Of a stretch of 14,197 nt of DNA, positions 1 through 6,536 are shown in pieces; the stretch's first letter is position 1, and the number at the start of each line of letters is the position of its first letter. The notes under the pieces were generated by a model. The model had not been told where the DNA came from. It ran no database searches and saw nothing but the letters and a program-made list of their open reading frames with translations. Origin of the DNA: Chloroflexota bacterium. GTDB lineage: Bacteria > Chloroflexota > Limnocylindria > Limnocylindrales > CSP1-4. Made by a program: the position numbers and the translations under genes. The DNA is taken from the NCBI GenBank assembly GCA_003158495.1, contig PMJT01000238.1:25343-39539 (forward strand), read 5' to 3'.

Positions 1-1626
1 GCCGAGTCGCGGGTGGGCTTCGAGACGCTGAGCCAGCACCTGGCCGAGGGCCAGTTGATGCCGCTGACGGTGTTGGTCAAGGCGCCTGCGAGCCCGAATG
101 CCTTCACCTCGCAGCAGGGTCTGGCGGACGTTGGGGCGCTCGAAAAGTCGATCGCCGCCCTGCCGGACATCCAGTCGATCCGGAGCGTTGTCGATCCGCT
201 CGGTGAGGGCAAGGTCTCGGACCTGCTGCGGCCGTCGATCCAGCTGAGCGAGATGGCCTCGGCATTCCGCAAGCCGTCGAGCCCGGACATCAACGTCCAG
301 CTCGGCGACGCTGCTCTGGCCGGCGTCAAGTCGACAGCGAGCTACGTCGGAGGGCTCGGGACCGCGTTTGCGACTCTCCCCGAAGACTTCCTGGGGGAGA
401 CCGGTGCGGATCTTGCGACGGTCGAGAACGGCCTGGTCGCAACGCGAGCCCAGGCGCTCGTCCCCAACCAGCTCGACACCATCGTCAAGCAGGTCCAGGC
501 CGCCGTTTCGGGCGGCTCGTCGTCGGCGGCGGATACGGCGGCGCAGCTCACCGCCCTCAAGTCCTACCTCGATGAGCTGGGCACGGCGGATCCCGCCGTC
601 AAGTCCGTGGCGGTTTACCAGTCGGCCGAGAATGCCGTCGCGGTCCTGGCAACCAGCGCCAACCCGGTCGCATTCGCGCAGCTCGTCGGCTCGCTGGGAG
701 ACCTCTCGACGTGGTTCACGGCGCAGCCGGCCGCGTTCTACTTCGCCCCCTCCTCAGTGAAACCGACCGCGGACCAGGTCGTCGCGCAGCAGGCCATGGC
801 CGCGGCCCGAACCCGGCTCCCGGACGAACTGGACCGGCTGGCCGCCAACTTCCACGATACCCTGTACGCCCCGCCGGATCTCCGCGCCGCCTACGTGTCG
901 ACCGACGGAACCGTCGTTCGCCTCTACGTCACGACCACGACCAACCCGTACGACACGAATTCGTTCCAGACGGTCCGCGACCTGCGGGCGCTGCTGGCGA
1001 CGGACCCCGGCCGCTTCGGTGCCGACGCGCAGGTAACCGTCCAGTCGTACGTCGGCGGATCTACCGCCGAGTTCGCCGACGTCCAGGACACGATTTCGGC
1101 CGACTTCCTGCGCGTCGCCGCGATCACGATCGCCGGCATCCTGATCGTCCTGATCCTGCTGCTGCGCGCCCTGGTGGCCCCGGTCTACCTGGTCCTGACC
1201 GTGCTCCTCTCGTACGCCATGAGCCTGAGCGTGTCGGCGATCATCCTCCAGCACCTCTTCGGCCAGCCGGGGATGAACTATTTCATACCACTCATGGTCT
1301 TCGTGTTACTCGTGGCCCTCGGGTCGGACTACAACATCTTCCTGATGTCGCGGGTCCGGGAGGAAAGCGCCACGCGCGGACTGCTCCCGGGGATCCGCGT
1401 GGCCTCGGCGCGGACTGGCACCGTCATCACCTCGGCCGGTCTGATCCTGGCCGGGACGTTCGGTGCGCTGGTGACCTCCCCGCTGCAGCTGCTCTTCCAG
1501 GTCGGTCTCGCTGTGGCACTCGGCGTCCTGATCGACACGTTCGTCGTGCGGAGCCTGCTCGTGCCGGCGATCACGGCCTTCGTCGGGGAACGGGCCTGGT
1601 GGCCGTTCCACCGTCGAGGGGCATGA
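1..1626 (+). CDS. MMPL/RND-family transporter, C-terminal part (5' truncated by window)
   Basis: The frame is open from base 1 to the TGA at 1624-1626, so 541 residues are visible and the true start lies upstream. Residues 1 to about 365 look like a large extracytoplasmic loop domain: polar, Ser/Ala-rich, with no membrane segment. The last 170 residues hold about five hydrophobic segments, beginning near nt 1111, 1177, 1282, 1423 and 1492. The stretch around GSDYNIFLMSR (nt 1321-1353) matches the conserved Asp-Tyr pair (residues 443-444) of MmpL proteins, which in MmpL3 belongs to the proton relay. The family uses the proton-motive force to export lipids or other hydrophobic molecules across the membrane. 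The substrate cannot be told. The protein ends in a short basic tail. It is separated from the next gene by about 300 bases and is probably unrelated to the sugar operon. Family confidence is high. Confidence 0.9.
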   Translation, partial: AESRVGFETLSQHLAEGQLMPLTVLVKAPASPNAFTSQQGLADVGALEKSIAALPDIQSIRSVVDPLGEGKVSDLLRPSIQLSEMASAFRKPSSPDINVQLGDAALAGVKSTASYVGGLGTAFATLPEDFLGETGADLATVENGLVATRAQALVPNQLDTIVKQVQAAVSGGSSSAADTAAQLTALKSYLDELGTADPAVKSVAVYQSAENAVAVLATSANPVAFAQLVGSLGDLSTWFTAQPAAFYFAPSSVKPTADQVVAQQAMAAARTRLPDELDRLAANFHDTLYAPPDLRAAYVSTDGTVVRLYVTTTTNPYDTNSFQTVRDLRALLATDPGRFGADAQVTVQSYVGGSTAEFADVQDTISADFLRVAAITIAGILIVLILLLRALVAPVYLVLTVLLSYAMSLSVSAIILQHLFGQPGMNYFIPLMVFVLLVALGSDYNIFLMSRVREESATRGLLPGIRVASARTGTVITSAGLILAGTFGALVTSPLQLLFQVGLAVALGVLIDTFVVRSLLVPAITAFVGERAWWPFHRRGA

Positions 1627-1663
1627 CGGCCCGGGTGTAAGCCCAGTCCGGGAACCCGCGCTC

Positions 1664-1689
1664 TCGAGTTCCGACACGCCGGGACTCGA
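1664..1689 (+). terminator. Possible stem-loop after the MMPL gene
   Basis: Bases 1664-1672 can pair with 1681-1689 to form a 9-bp stem with one G-T wobble around an 8-base loop. It lies about 40 bases after the MMPL stop codon. No T-run follows, so it is not a classical intrinsic terminator. It may be a processing or weak termination structure, or chance pairing in GC-rich DNA. Confidence 0.25.
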
Positions 1690-1777
1690 TCCGCGCGTGC
1701 CCGCGGGACGCCGCTGCCGGCCCGCTCCGCCCGGATTTGCCCGGGCCCGGTGGCGCTCCGGCGACCCTTGTTGCGAA

Positions 1778-1800
1778 CTTTGCAAAGACTCTTGACAAAG
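1778..1800. promoter_or_regulatory. Probable ROK operator, copy 1 (CTTTG-N13-CAAAG)
   Basis: This is a 23-bp element with CTTTG at 1778-1782 and CAAAG at 1796-1800. The left half also forms a perfect 10-bp palindrome, CTTTGCAAAG (1778-1787). A perfect TTGACA hexamer (1792-1797) lies inside the right half, but no good -10 follows at 16-18 bp. The size and symmetry fit operators of the NagC/Mlc branch of ROK repressors. Assignment to the adjacent ROK gene is inferred from position and from the tandem second copy. Confidence 0.55.
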
Positions 1801-1812
1801 CCCGTATCCTGA

Positions 1813-1835
1813 CTTTGTCAGCGTTCTGGACAAAG
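1813..1835. promoter_or_regulatory. Probable ROK operator, copy 2 (CTTTG-N13-CAAAG)
   Basis: This second 23-bp element starts exactly 35 bp after copy 1. Its arms CTTTGTC (1813-1819) and GACAAAG (1829-1835) are a perfect 7-bp inverted repeat with a 9-bp centre. The right part TCT-G-GACAAAG agrees with copy 1 at 10 of 11 bases. It ends 90 bases before the ROK start codon, as expected for an autoregulatory site that controls the whole operon. Confidence 0.55.
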
Positions 1836-1925
1836 CCGCCCACGACCAGGCTACGTAGTCCCGGAGGAGCCTGGGCCGGGCCGCTTTGCCAATCGCCCAC
1901 CATCGACGAGGCATCGACCCCGACC

Positions 1926-3206
1926 ATGGACCGCCCGATCAAAGCGACACTCCGCGAAGCCCGCGTACACAACGAGCGGCTCGTTCTAGCGACGATCTAC
2001 GACGGTGGCCGCGCGAGCCGCGCCGACGTCGCCCGCTTGACCGGCCTCACCCGGACTACCGTCTCGGACGTGGTGGAGGGGCTCCTGGCCGCCGGGCTAT
2101 GTCGCGAGGTCGGCCGAGGTCCCTCGACCGGCGGCAAGGCCCCGATCCTCCTCGAGGTCCCGGACGAAGCCCGGTTGCTCGTCGGCGTGGATCTCGGCGA
2201 TCGCGTCTTCACTGCCGCTACCGTCAACCTGCGCGGCGAGATCCTGACCCGCGTCGACGTCCCGTCCGAGGACTCCGATGGTGATGTTGCGCTCGGGCTG
2301 GCCCTCGATCTCATAGCCCAGGTCCTCGACGCCTGCGACGGCCCGATCCTCGGCATCGGCATCGGAGCGCCCGGTCTCGTTGATACCGGGACCGGCAAGG
2401 TCATCCAGGCCGTCAAGCGCGACTGGCGCCAGCTGCCACTGGGCGAGATCGTGGCCGAGCGGTTCGGCCTGCCGGTCCACGTCGCAAACGACAGCCAGGC
2501 GGCGGGCCTGGCCGAGCACGTCTTCGGGGCCGTCCGGGGACCGAACCTGATCACCGTCAAGGTCGGCCAGGGCATCGGCGCCGGGCTCGTCCTCAGCGGT
2601 GAACTCTTCGAGGGGGACGGGTTCGGGGCCGGGGAAATCGGCCATACCGTCGTCGATCCGTCGGGAGAGATGTGCCGGTGCGGCCGTCGCGGGTGCCTGG
2701 AGACAGTCGCGAGCGCGAGAGCCGTCGTCAACCAGCTGGCGGCTCTGAGCGGCCGGACCGTGACCATGGACCAGGCGCTGGCCGATTTCCGGTCCGGGGA
2801 TCCGGCAGCTCGACAGGTTGTCCTCGAGGCAGGACGCCACCTTGGGGCGGCGCTCGGCGCCCTCGTCGGGGCCCTGCATGTCCGGCGGATCGTGCTGGCC
2901 GGGACGATGACTGCCTTCGGCGATGAATGGCTGAACGCTGTAGCCTCGGCCGCCGCCGGCCACGCCCTCGCGGCGCTCTCGGAAGACACCACATTCGAGA
3001 TTGGACGGATGGACGACATCGTCGTCCTCGGTGCGTCGGCCCTGTTGATGACGCGCGAACTGGGCATGACCCTTCGCCCGCTTCACCCGGAACGGCGACC
3101 TCGGTGGCCCGACGCCACCAATGACAAGACTCCGGTCCAATCGTCGGCTTTGTCCGGACGCACCCCGGTCGGGGTGGTCGCGGAGAAGGGAGGCGTCCCC
3201 GGCTGA
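1926..3206 (+). CDS. ROK-family transcriptional repressor (NagC/XylR type)
   Basis: The protein has 426 residues. Residues about 14-62 form a winged helix-turn-helix (SRADVARLTGLTRTTVSDVV region). Residues about 84-380 form the ROK sugar-binding domain, with the phosphate-loop-like DLGDR at 89-93, an ND pair at 188-189, the GEIGHTVVDP signature at 237-246 and the zinc motif C-x-C-G-x-x-G-C at 250-257. ROK repressors bind a sugar or sugar phosphate and release DNA. The catalytic-site and zinc residues look retained, so sugar binding is expected. The ATG at 1926 is chosen because homologues begin close to the HTH and because a more upstream start would place the two operators inside the coding region. 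No strong ribosome-binding site is seen. The last 45 residues are a Pro/Arg-rich tail beyond the usual domain end. The gene heads the GlcNAc operon, 85 bases before the binding-protein gene. Confidence 0.9.
   Translation: MDRPIKATLREARVHNERLVLATIYDGGRASRADVARLTGLTRTTVSDVVEGLLAAGLCREVGRGPSTGGKAPILLEVPDEARLLVGVDLGDRVFTAATVNLRGEILTRVDVPSEDSDGDVALGLALDLIAQVLDACDGPILGIGIGAPGLVDTGTGKVIQAVKRDWRQLPLGEIVAERFGLPVHVANDSQAAGLAEHVFGAVRGPNLITVKVGQGIGAGLVLSGELFEGDGFGAGEIGHTVVDPSGEMCRCGRRGCLETVASARAVVNQLAALSGRTVTMDQALADFRSGDPAARQVVLEAGRHLGAALGALVGALHVRRIVLAGTMTAFGDEWLNAVASAAAGHALAALSEDTTFEIGRMDDIVVLGASALLMTRELGMTLRPLHPERRPRWPDATNDKTPVQSSALSGRTPVGVVAEKGGVPG
3148..3159. promoter_or_regulatory. Possible isolated operator half-site inside the ROK gene end
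   Basis: CTTTGTCC at 3148-3155 is the exact reverse complement of GGACAAAG at 1828-1835 in operator copy 2, and it is continuous with the palindrome GTCCGGAC (3152-3159). No CAAAG partner occurs at the spacing used upstream. A repressor contact before the transporter genes is possible, but chance is a serious alternative. Confidence 0.2.
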
Positions 3207-3273
3207 ACGAAGGAGGAAGGAAGACCCGATCCCTGAGAACGACGTGCCTCGCCCGAGGCGCATTCGGAGATCC

Positions 3274-3282
3274 GAGGAGGAG
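3274..3282 (+). promoter_or_regulatory. Ribosome-binding site that sets the binding-protein start
   Basis: GAGGAGGAG lies 9 bases before the GTG at 3292 and selects it over earlier in-frame starts. Another purine-rich AGGAGG at about 3212-3217 has no suitably spaced start codon after it. Confidence 0.6.
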
Positions 3283-3291
3283 ACAGCTACC

Positions 3292-4689
3292 GTGATCAAG
3301 TCCAGGTTCATTCCTCTCGCTTTTGCGGCGCTGCTCGTTGCGGCGTGCAGCAGCACCAGCGCCACTCCGACGGCCGCCCCGACGGCCGCCCCGACGGATG
3401 CCGGAACGGCCGCCCCGACCACGGCCCCGACCGCCGCTCCGACCGCCACGCCCACCCCCGGCACACTGACGGTCTGGCTCATGAACGGTTCGCTGAACGA
3501 CAACTCCGTCGTCCAGCTCGACACCGAGTTCCAGATTGCCCACCCCGGCTGGAAGGTCAATTACCAGGTCCAGCAGTGGAACGGCATCGTAGACAAGCTC
3601 ACCACCGCTCTTGCGAGCAATAACCCGCCCGACGTCGTCGAGATGGGCAACACGCAGGCCATCACCTTCGAGGCAGCCGGCGCGCTCATGGACCTCACGA
3701 GCAGCCGCGGCGCCCTCAACGGCGGAACCTCGAACGACAGCGCGAGCACCGACCAGGGTTTCATGGCCTCGCTCAATAGCGCGTCGGTTTACAACAGCAA
3801 GCTGTTCGCGATGCCGTTCTACGCCGGCGACCGCGTTCTCATCTACCGCAAGGACCTGTTGACCGCCGCCGGCGTCGACCCGACGACCATCACCAGCAAG
3901 GACAAGCTCATCGCCACGGCCAAGACGCTCCAGACCAAGAACGCCAGCGTCAAGGACTTCTCCGGCCTCTACGTCGCGGGCCAGAACTGGTACTCGCTGC
4001 TCCAGATGATCTGGGACCGCGGCGGTTCCCTCGCCACGAACACCAACGGGACCTGGTCGGCTCAGCTCGAGTCTCCCGAGTCGATGGCCGGCATCCAGGA
4101 CTATGTCGACTACTACAAGGCCGGCTCCACCGGTCCCACGAACAACGACGAAATGAATCCGCCGGAATACACCCTGTTCCAGCAGGGCAAGGTCGGCATG
4201 TTCGTGGGCAACGGTTGGGAGATCAGCAGCGCGATCGGCACCAAGGGCGTCGTTACGTCCGCGGACCAGGTTGGCGTCATGGCCATCCCGAGCGTCACCG
4301 ACGGCAAGACTCAGCCCGTGTTCCTCGGCGGCTCTGTTCTCGGCATCGCCGCCAAGAGCAAGAACCAGGCTCAGGCCCTCGACTGGCTCAAGCAGTTGAC
4401 CACGCCTGACGGCCAGCAGATCCTCATCTCAAACGGCTGGATCCCGAACCTCAAGTCGGCCGCCTCCAACATCCCGAGCACTCCAGACACCGCAATCCTG
4501 AAAGTCCAGGCTACGGAAGCCGCCGCGGGCAGCGGGTTCACCCCGAACGATCCGCGCTGGGCGGGCGTCGAGGCAAACAACCCGATCAAGACCATGCTCA
4601 CCAAGATCCTCACGGGCCAGTCTTCGATCGCGAATGCCGCGAAGGAAGCGGACGCCAAGATCAACGCCATCCTGAACGCGGCCCAGTAG
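3292..4689 (+). CDS. ABC transporter sugar-binding lipoprotein (DasA-like)
   Basis: The protein has 465 residues from a GTG start. Residues 1-18 are a lipoprotein signal peptide with lipobox VAAC, and Cys19 is the lipidation site. Residues 20-57 are a Thr/Ala/Pro linker, encoded in part by an exact 12-base tandem repeat, which would hold the binding domain away from the membrane. From residue 58 (GTLTVWLMNGS) onward the sequence is a family 1 extracellular solute-binding protein. Proteins of this family deliver oligosaccharides to paired permeases. Here the operon points to an N-acetylglucosamine disaccharide such as chitobiose, as for DasA of Streptomyces. The specificity comes from context and is not read from binding residues. 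The two permease genes follow after 51 bases. Earlier in-frame starts exist (GTG 3244, ATG 3121), but they would put an Arg-rich stretch before the signal peptide and lack a spaced ribosome-binding site. Confidence 0.9.
   Translation: MIKSRFIPLAFAALLVAACSSTSATPTAAPTAAPTDAGTAAPTTAPTAAPTATPTPGTLTVWLMNGSLNDNSVVQLDTEFQIAHPGWKVNYQVQQWNGIVDKLTTALASNNPPDVVEMGNTQAITFEAAGALMDLTSSRGALNGGTSNDSASTDQGFMASLNSASVYNSKLFAMPFYAGDRVLIYRKDLLTAAGVDPTTITSKDKLIATAKTLQTKNASVKDFSGLYVAGQNWYSLLQMIWDRGGSLATNTNGTWSAQLESPESMAGIQDYVDYYKAGSTGPTNNDEMNPPEYTLFQQGKVGMFVGNGWEISSAIGTKGVVTSADQVGVMAIPSVTDGKTQPVFLGGSVLGIAAKSKNQAQALDWLKQLTTPDGQQILISNGWIPNLKSAASNIPSTPDTAILKVQATEAAAGSGFTPNDPRWAGVEANNPIKTMLTKILTGQSSIANAAKEADAKINAILNAAQ
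3367..3397 (+). repeat. 12-base tandem repeat in the lipoprotein linker
   Basis: The unit CGGCCGCCCCGA occurs twice in direct succession (3371-3382, 3383-3394) with partial units on both sides. It encodes Pro-Thr-Ala-Ala repeats. Imperfect versions continue to about 3450. Such repeats let linker length vary by slippage without loss of frame. Confidence 0.75.
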
Positions 4690-4740
4690 GCCCCGCTCCA
4701 GGTTTCGCACTGAAGCAGCCGACAGGGAGCACGGGACGCA

Positions 4741-5715
4741 GTGGACACGCAGCGGATGGCCATCGACCGCCGGAACGCGTCCTTACACTCCGTCGCTCCC
4801 CGTCGACACAGAAGCATCAAACGGGCCGCCGGCAAGCTCTTGCCGTACCTGGCGATCATGCCGGCGGTCGTCACCTTCGTAGTCCTGCTCGGCATCCCGG
4901 TGGTGCTGGTCATCGAGACGAGCCTCCAGCACTTCGGGCTGCGCGAACTCATCAACGGCGGTCAGACGTGGGTCGGCCTGGCCAACTTCCAGACAATCAT
5001 CGGCGACCCGGAATTCATCACCGTCGTGATCAGGACATTCGTGTTCATGGCGGCAAACGTGGCCACCACGATCGTCCTCGGAACCCTCGTCGCGATCCTG
5101 CTCGAACGACTGAACTCGAAGGTGAGGCTGCTCCTGTCGGTGGCGATGGTCCTCGCCTGGGCAACGCCGGCGCTGACCGGCAGCGTCATCTTCCAGTGGC
5201 TCTTCGACAGCAAGCTCGGCATCGTCAACTGGGCCCTGAGCAGCATGGGCGTCTTCGGCGACTGGCTCAATCACTCCTGGTTCGACACCGGCCTGTCCAC
5301 CTTCGCGATCATTACGCTCCTGATCGTGTGGCAGTCGATCCCGTTCGTGGCGTTCAGCCTGTACGCGGGGATCCTGGCCATCCCGAAAGAGCAGATTGAG
5401 GCGGCCCGAGTCGATGGCGCCTCGGAGCGCCAGGTCTTCCGGCACATCACGTTGCCAGCGATCAGGCCGCTCCTGATGATCCTGACCTTCCTGTCCATCA
5501 TCTGGGACTTCAAGGTCTTCACTCAGATCTACACGATGCTCCAGGGCGGGCCCGACGGACAAACCGTCACTCTTTCGATCTACGCCTACATCAAGGGCCT
5601 GAGCGAGAGCCGGTACGGCATCGCCGCCGCGGTCTCCGTCGTGATGGTGATGCTCCTGATGGTTGTTCTCATTCCATACATCCGGAGCATGACGAAGGGC
5701 CAGGTGGAGCAGTGA
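4741..5715 (+). CDS. ABC sugar transporter permease 1 (DasB/MalF type)
   Basis: The protein has 324 residues with six predicted membrane segments, near 34-60, 96-122, 129-152, 185-211, 239-257 and 293-314. The cytoplasmic EAA loop, which docks the ATPase, is at 220-239 (E-A-A, then D-G at 225-226, ending at Leu-Pro 238-239). This is the usual shape of the first permease of a family 1 carbohydrate importer. The first 30 residues are Arg/His-rich and cytoplasmic. The GTG at 4741 has AGGGAG 11 bases upstream. An in-frame ATG at 4756 is an alternative with a weaker ribosome-binding site. The gene ends in a 4-base overlap with the second permease. No ATP-binding subunit is encoded in the window, so a shared MsiK-like ATPase from elsewhere is likely. 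Confidence 0.9.
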   Translation: MDTQRMAIDRRNASLHSVAPRRHRSIKRAAGKLLPYLAIMPAVVTFVVLLGIPVVLVIETSLQHFGLRELINGGQTWVGLANFQTIIGDPEFITVVIRTFVFMAANVATTIVLGTLVAILLERLNSKVRLLLSVAMVLAWATPALTGSVIFQWLFDSKLGIVNWALSSMGVFGDWLNHSWFDTGLSTFAIITLLIVWQSIPFVAFSLYAGILAIPKEQIEAARVDGASERQVFRHITLPAIRPLLMILTFLSIIWDFKVFTQIYTMLQGGPDGQTVTLSIYAYIKGLSESRYGIAAAVSVVMVMLLMVVLIPYIRSMTKGQVEQ

Positions 5716-6536
5716 GCCGCCGGGCAAGGCGCGCGGTCGTAAACGGCACCGGCGTCGTCGTCGCTCTGTTGTTTGCCTTCCCCGTCTACTGGATGGTGAT
5801 CACGGCCTTCAAGGGCGCCGACCAGATCCAGACGTACGTGCCGGTGTTCATTCCCACGCCGACACTGGACAACTTCACCAAGGCGATCTCGCAGCCGCAC
5901 TTCACGGACTTCCTCCGCAACAGCGTCGTGGTGACCATGGCGACCGTGGGCCTGGCGATCGTCGTCGGCTTCCTGGCAGCGGCCACCGTCGCCCGGACGA
6001 AGTTCCGGGGCAAGGGCAGCTTCCTGCTGCTTGTCGCGGTCGCCCAGATGGCCCCGTTCGAGGCTCTGCTGATCCCGTTCTTCCTGTTCATGCGCGACAC
6101 GCCGGTATACGGCCAGCTGCCGTCGCTGATCCTGATCTACTTCATCTTCACGCTGCCATTCACGATCTGGTCGCTGCGCGGGTTCATTTCCGGCATCCCC
6201 GTCGACCTCGAAGAAGCGGCCATGGTCGACGGCTGCTCCCGCTTGGGAGCGTTCATGCGTGTAACGGTCCCGCTGCTGGGGCCCGGGCTGGTGGCGACCT
6301 CGATCTTCTGCTTCATAACGGCCTGGAACGAGTACTTCTATGCGTTCGTGTTCATGACCGACGCCCAGAACTACACGCTGCCGGTCTGGCTCGGCTCGTT
6401 CCGGACCAACTTCGGGACCGACTGGGGCGCCACGATGGCCGCCTCCACACTGTTCACCCTGCCGGTCCTGGTCTTCTTCCTTCTCATCCAGAAGCGGATG
6501 GTCAGCGGGCTGACCGCGGGAGCCGTCAAGGGATGA
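5712..6536 (+). CDS. ABC sugar transporter permease 2 (DasC/MalG type)
   Basis: The protein has 274 residues with six predicted membrane segments, starting near residues 12, 72, 103, 135, 190 and 240. The EAA loop is at 168-188, with D-G at 173-174 and the closing Pro at 187. The motif WNEYFYAF (205-212) and the C-terminal segment QKRMVSGLTAGAVKG are typical of the second permease of carbohydrate importers. The GTG start (5712) overlaps the TGA of the previous gene as GTGA, and a purine-rich GGTGGAG precedes it. The gene ends in an ATGA overlap with the GH3 gene, which ties transport directly to cytoplasmic hydrolysis. It forms the membrane channel together with permease 1. The substrate is inferred from the operon. 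Confidence 0.9.
   Translation: MSRRARRAVVNGTGVVVALLFAFPVYWMVITAFKGADQIQTYVPVFIPTPTLDNFTKAISQPHFTDFLRNSVVVTMATVGLAIVVGFLAAATVARTKFRGKGSFLLLVAVAQMAPFEALLIPFFLFMRDTPVYGQLPSLILIYFIFTLPFTIWSLRGFISGIPVDLEEAAMVDGCSRLGAFMRVTVPLLGPGLVATSIFCFITAWNEYFYAFVFMTDAQNYTLPVWLGSFRTNFGTDWGATMAASTLFTLPVLVFFLLIQKRMVSGLTAGAVKG

Noticed and set aside
1792..1820. Sigma-70 promoter built on the perfect TTGACA at 1792-1797
   Set aside because: The hexamers at 16-18 bp spacing (for example TTGTCA) do not resemble a -10. The TATCCT at 1805 is only 7 bp away, so the TTGACA is better explained as part of operator copy 1.
1737..1925. Upstream extension of the ROK gene by 63 codons
   Set aside because: It would put both symmetrical operators inside the coding region and add residues unlike any ROK N-terminus. 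ATG 1926 is followed directly by the expected HTH region.
3121..3291. Upstream extension of the sugar-binding protein
   Set aside because: The added residues are Arg-rich and would bury the lipoprotein signal peptide. The ribosome-binding site at 3274-3282 supports GTG 3292.
2097..3560. Antisense open frame of 487 codons on the minus strand
   Set aside because: It shadows the ROK gene and the lipoprotein start. Its Val/Gly/Ala repeat is just the reverse reading of the lipoprotein linker repeat.
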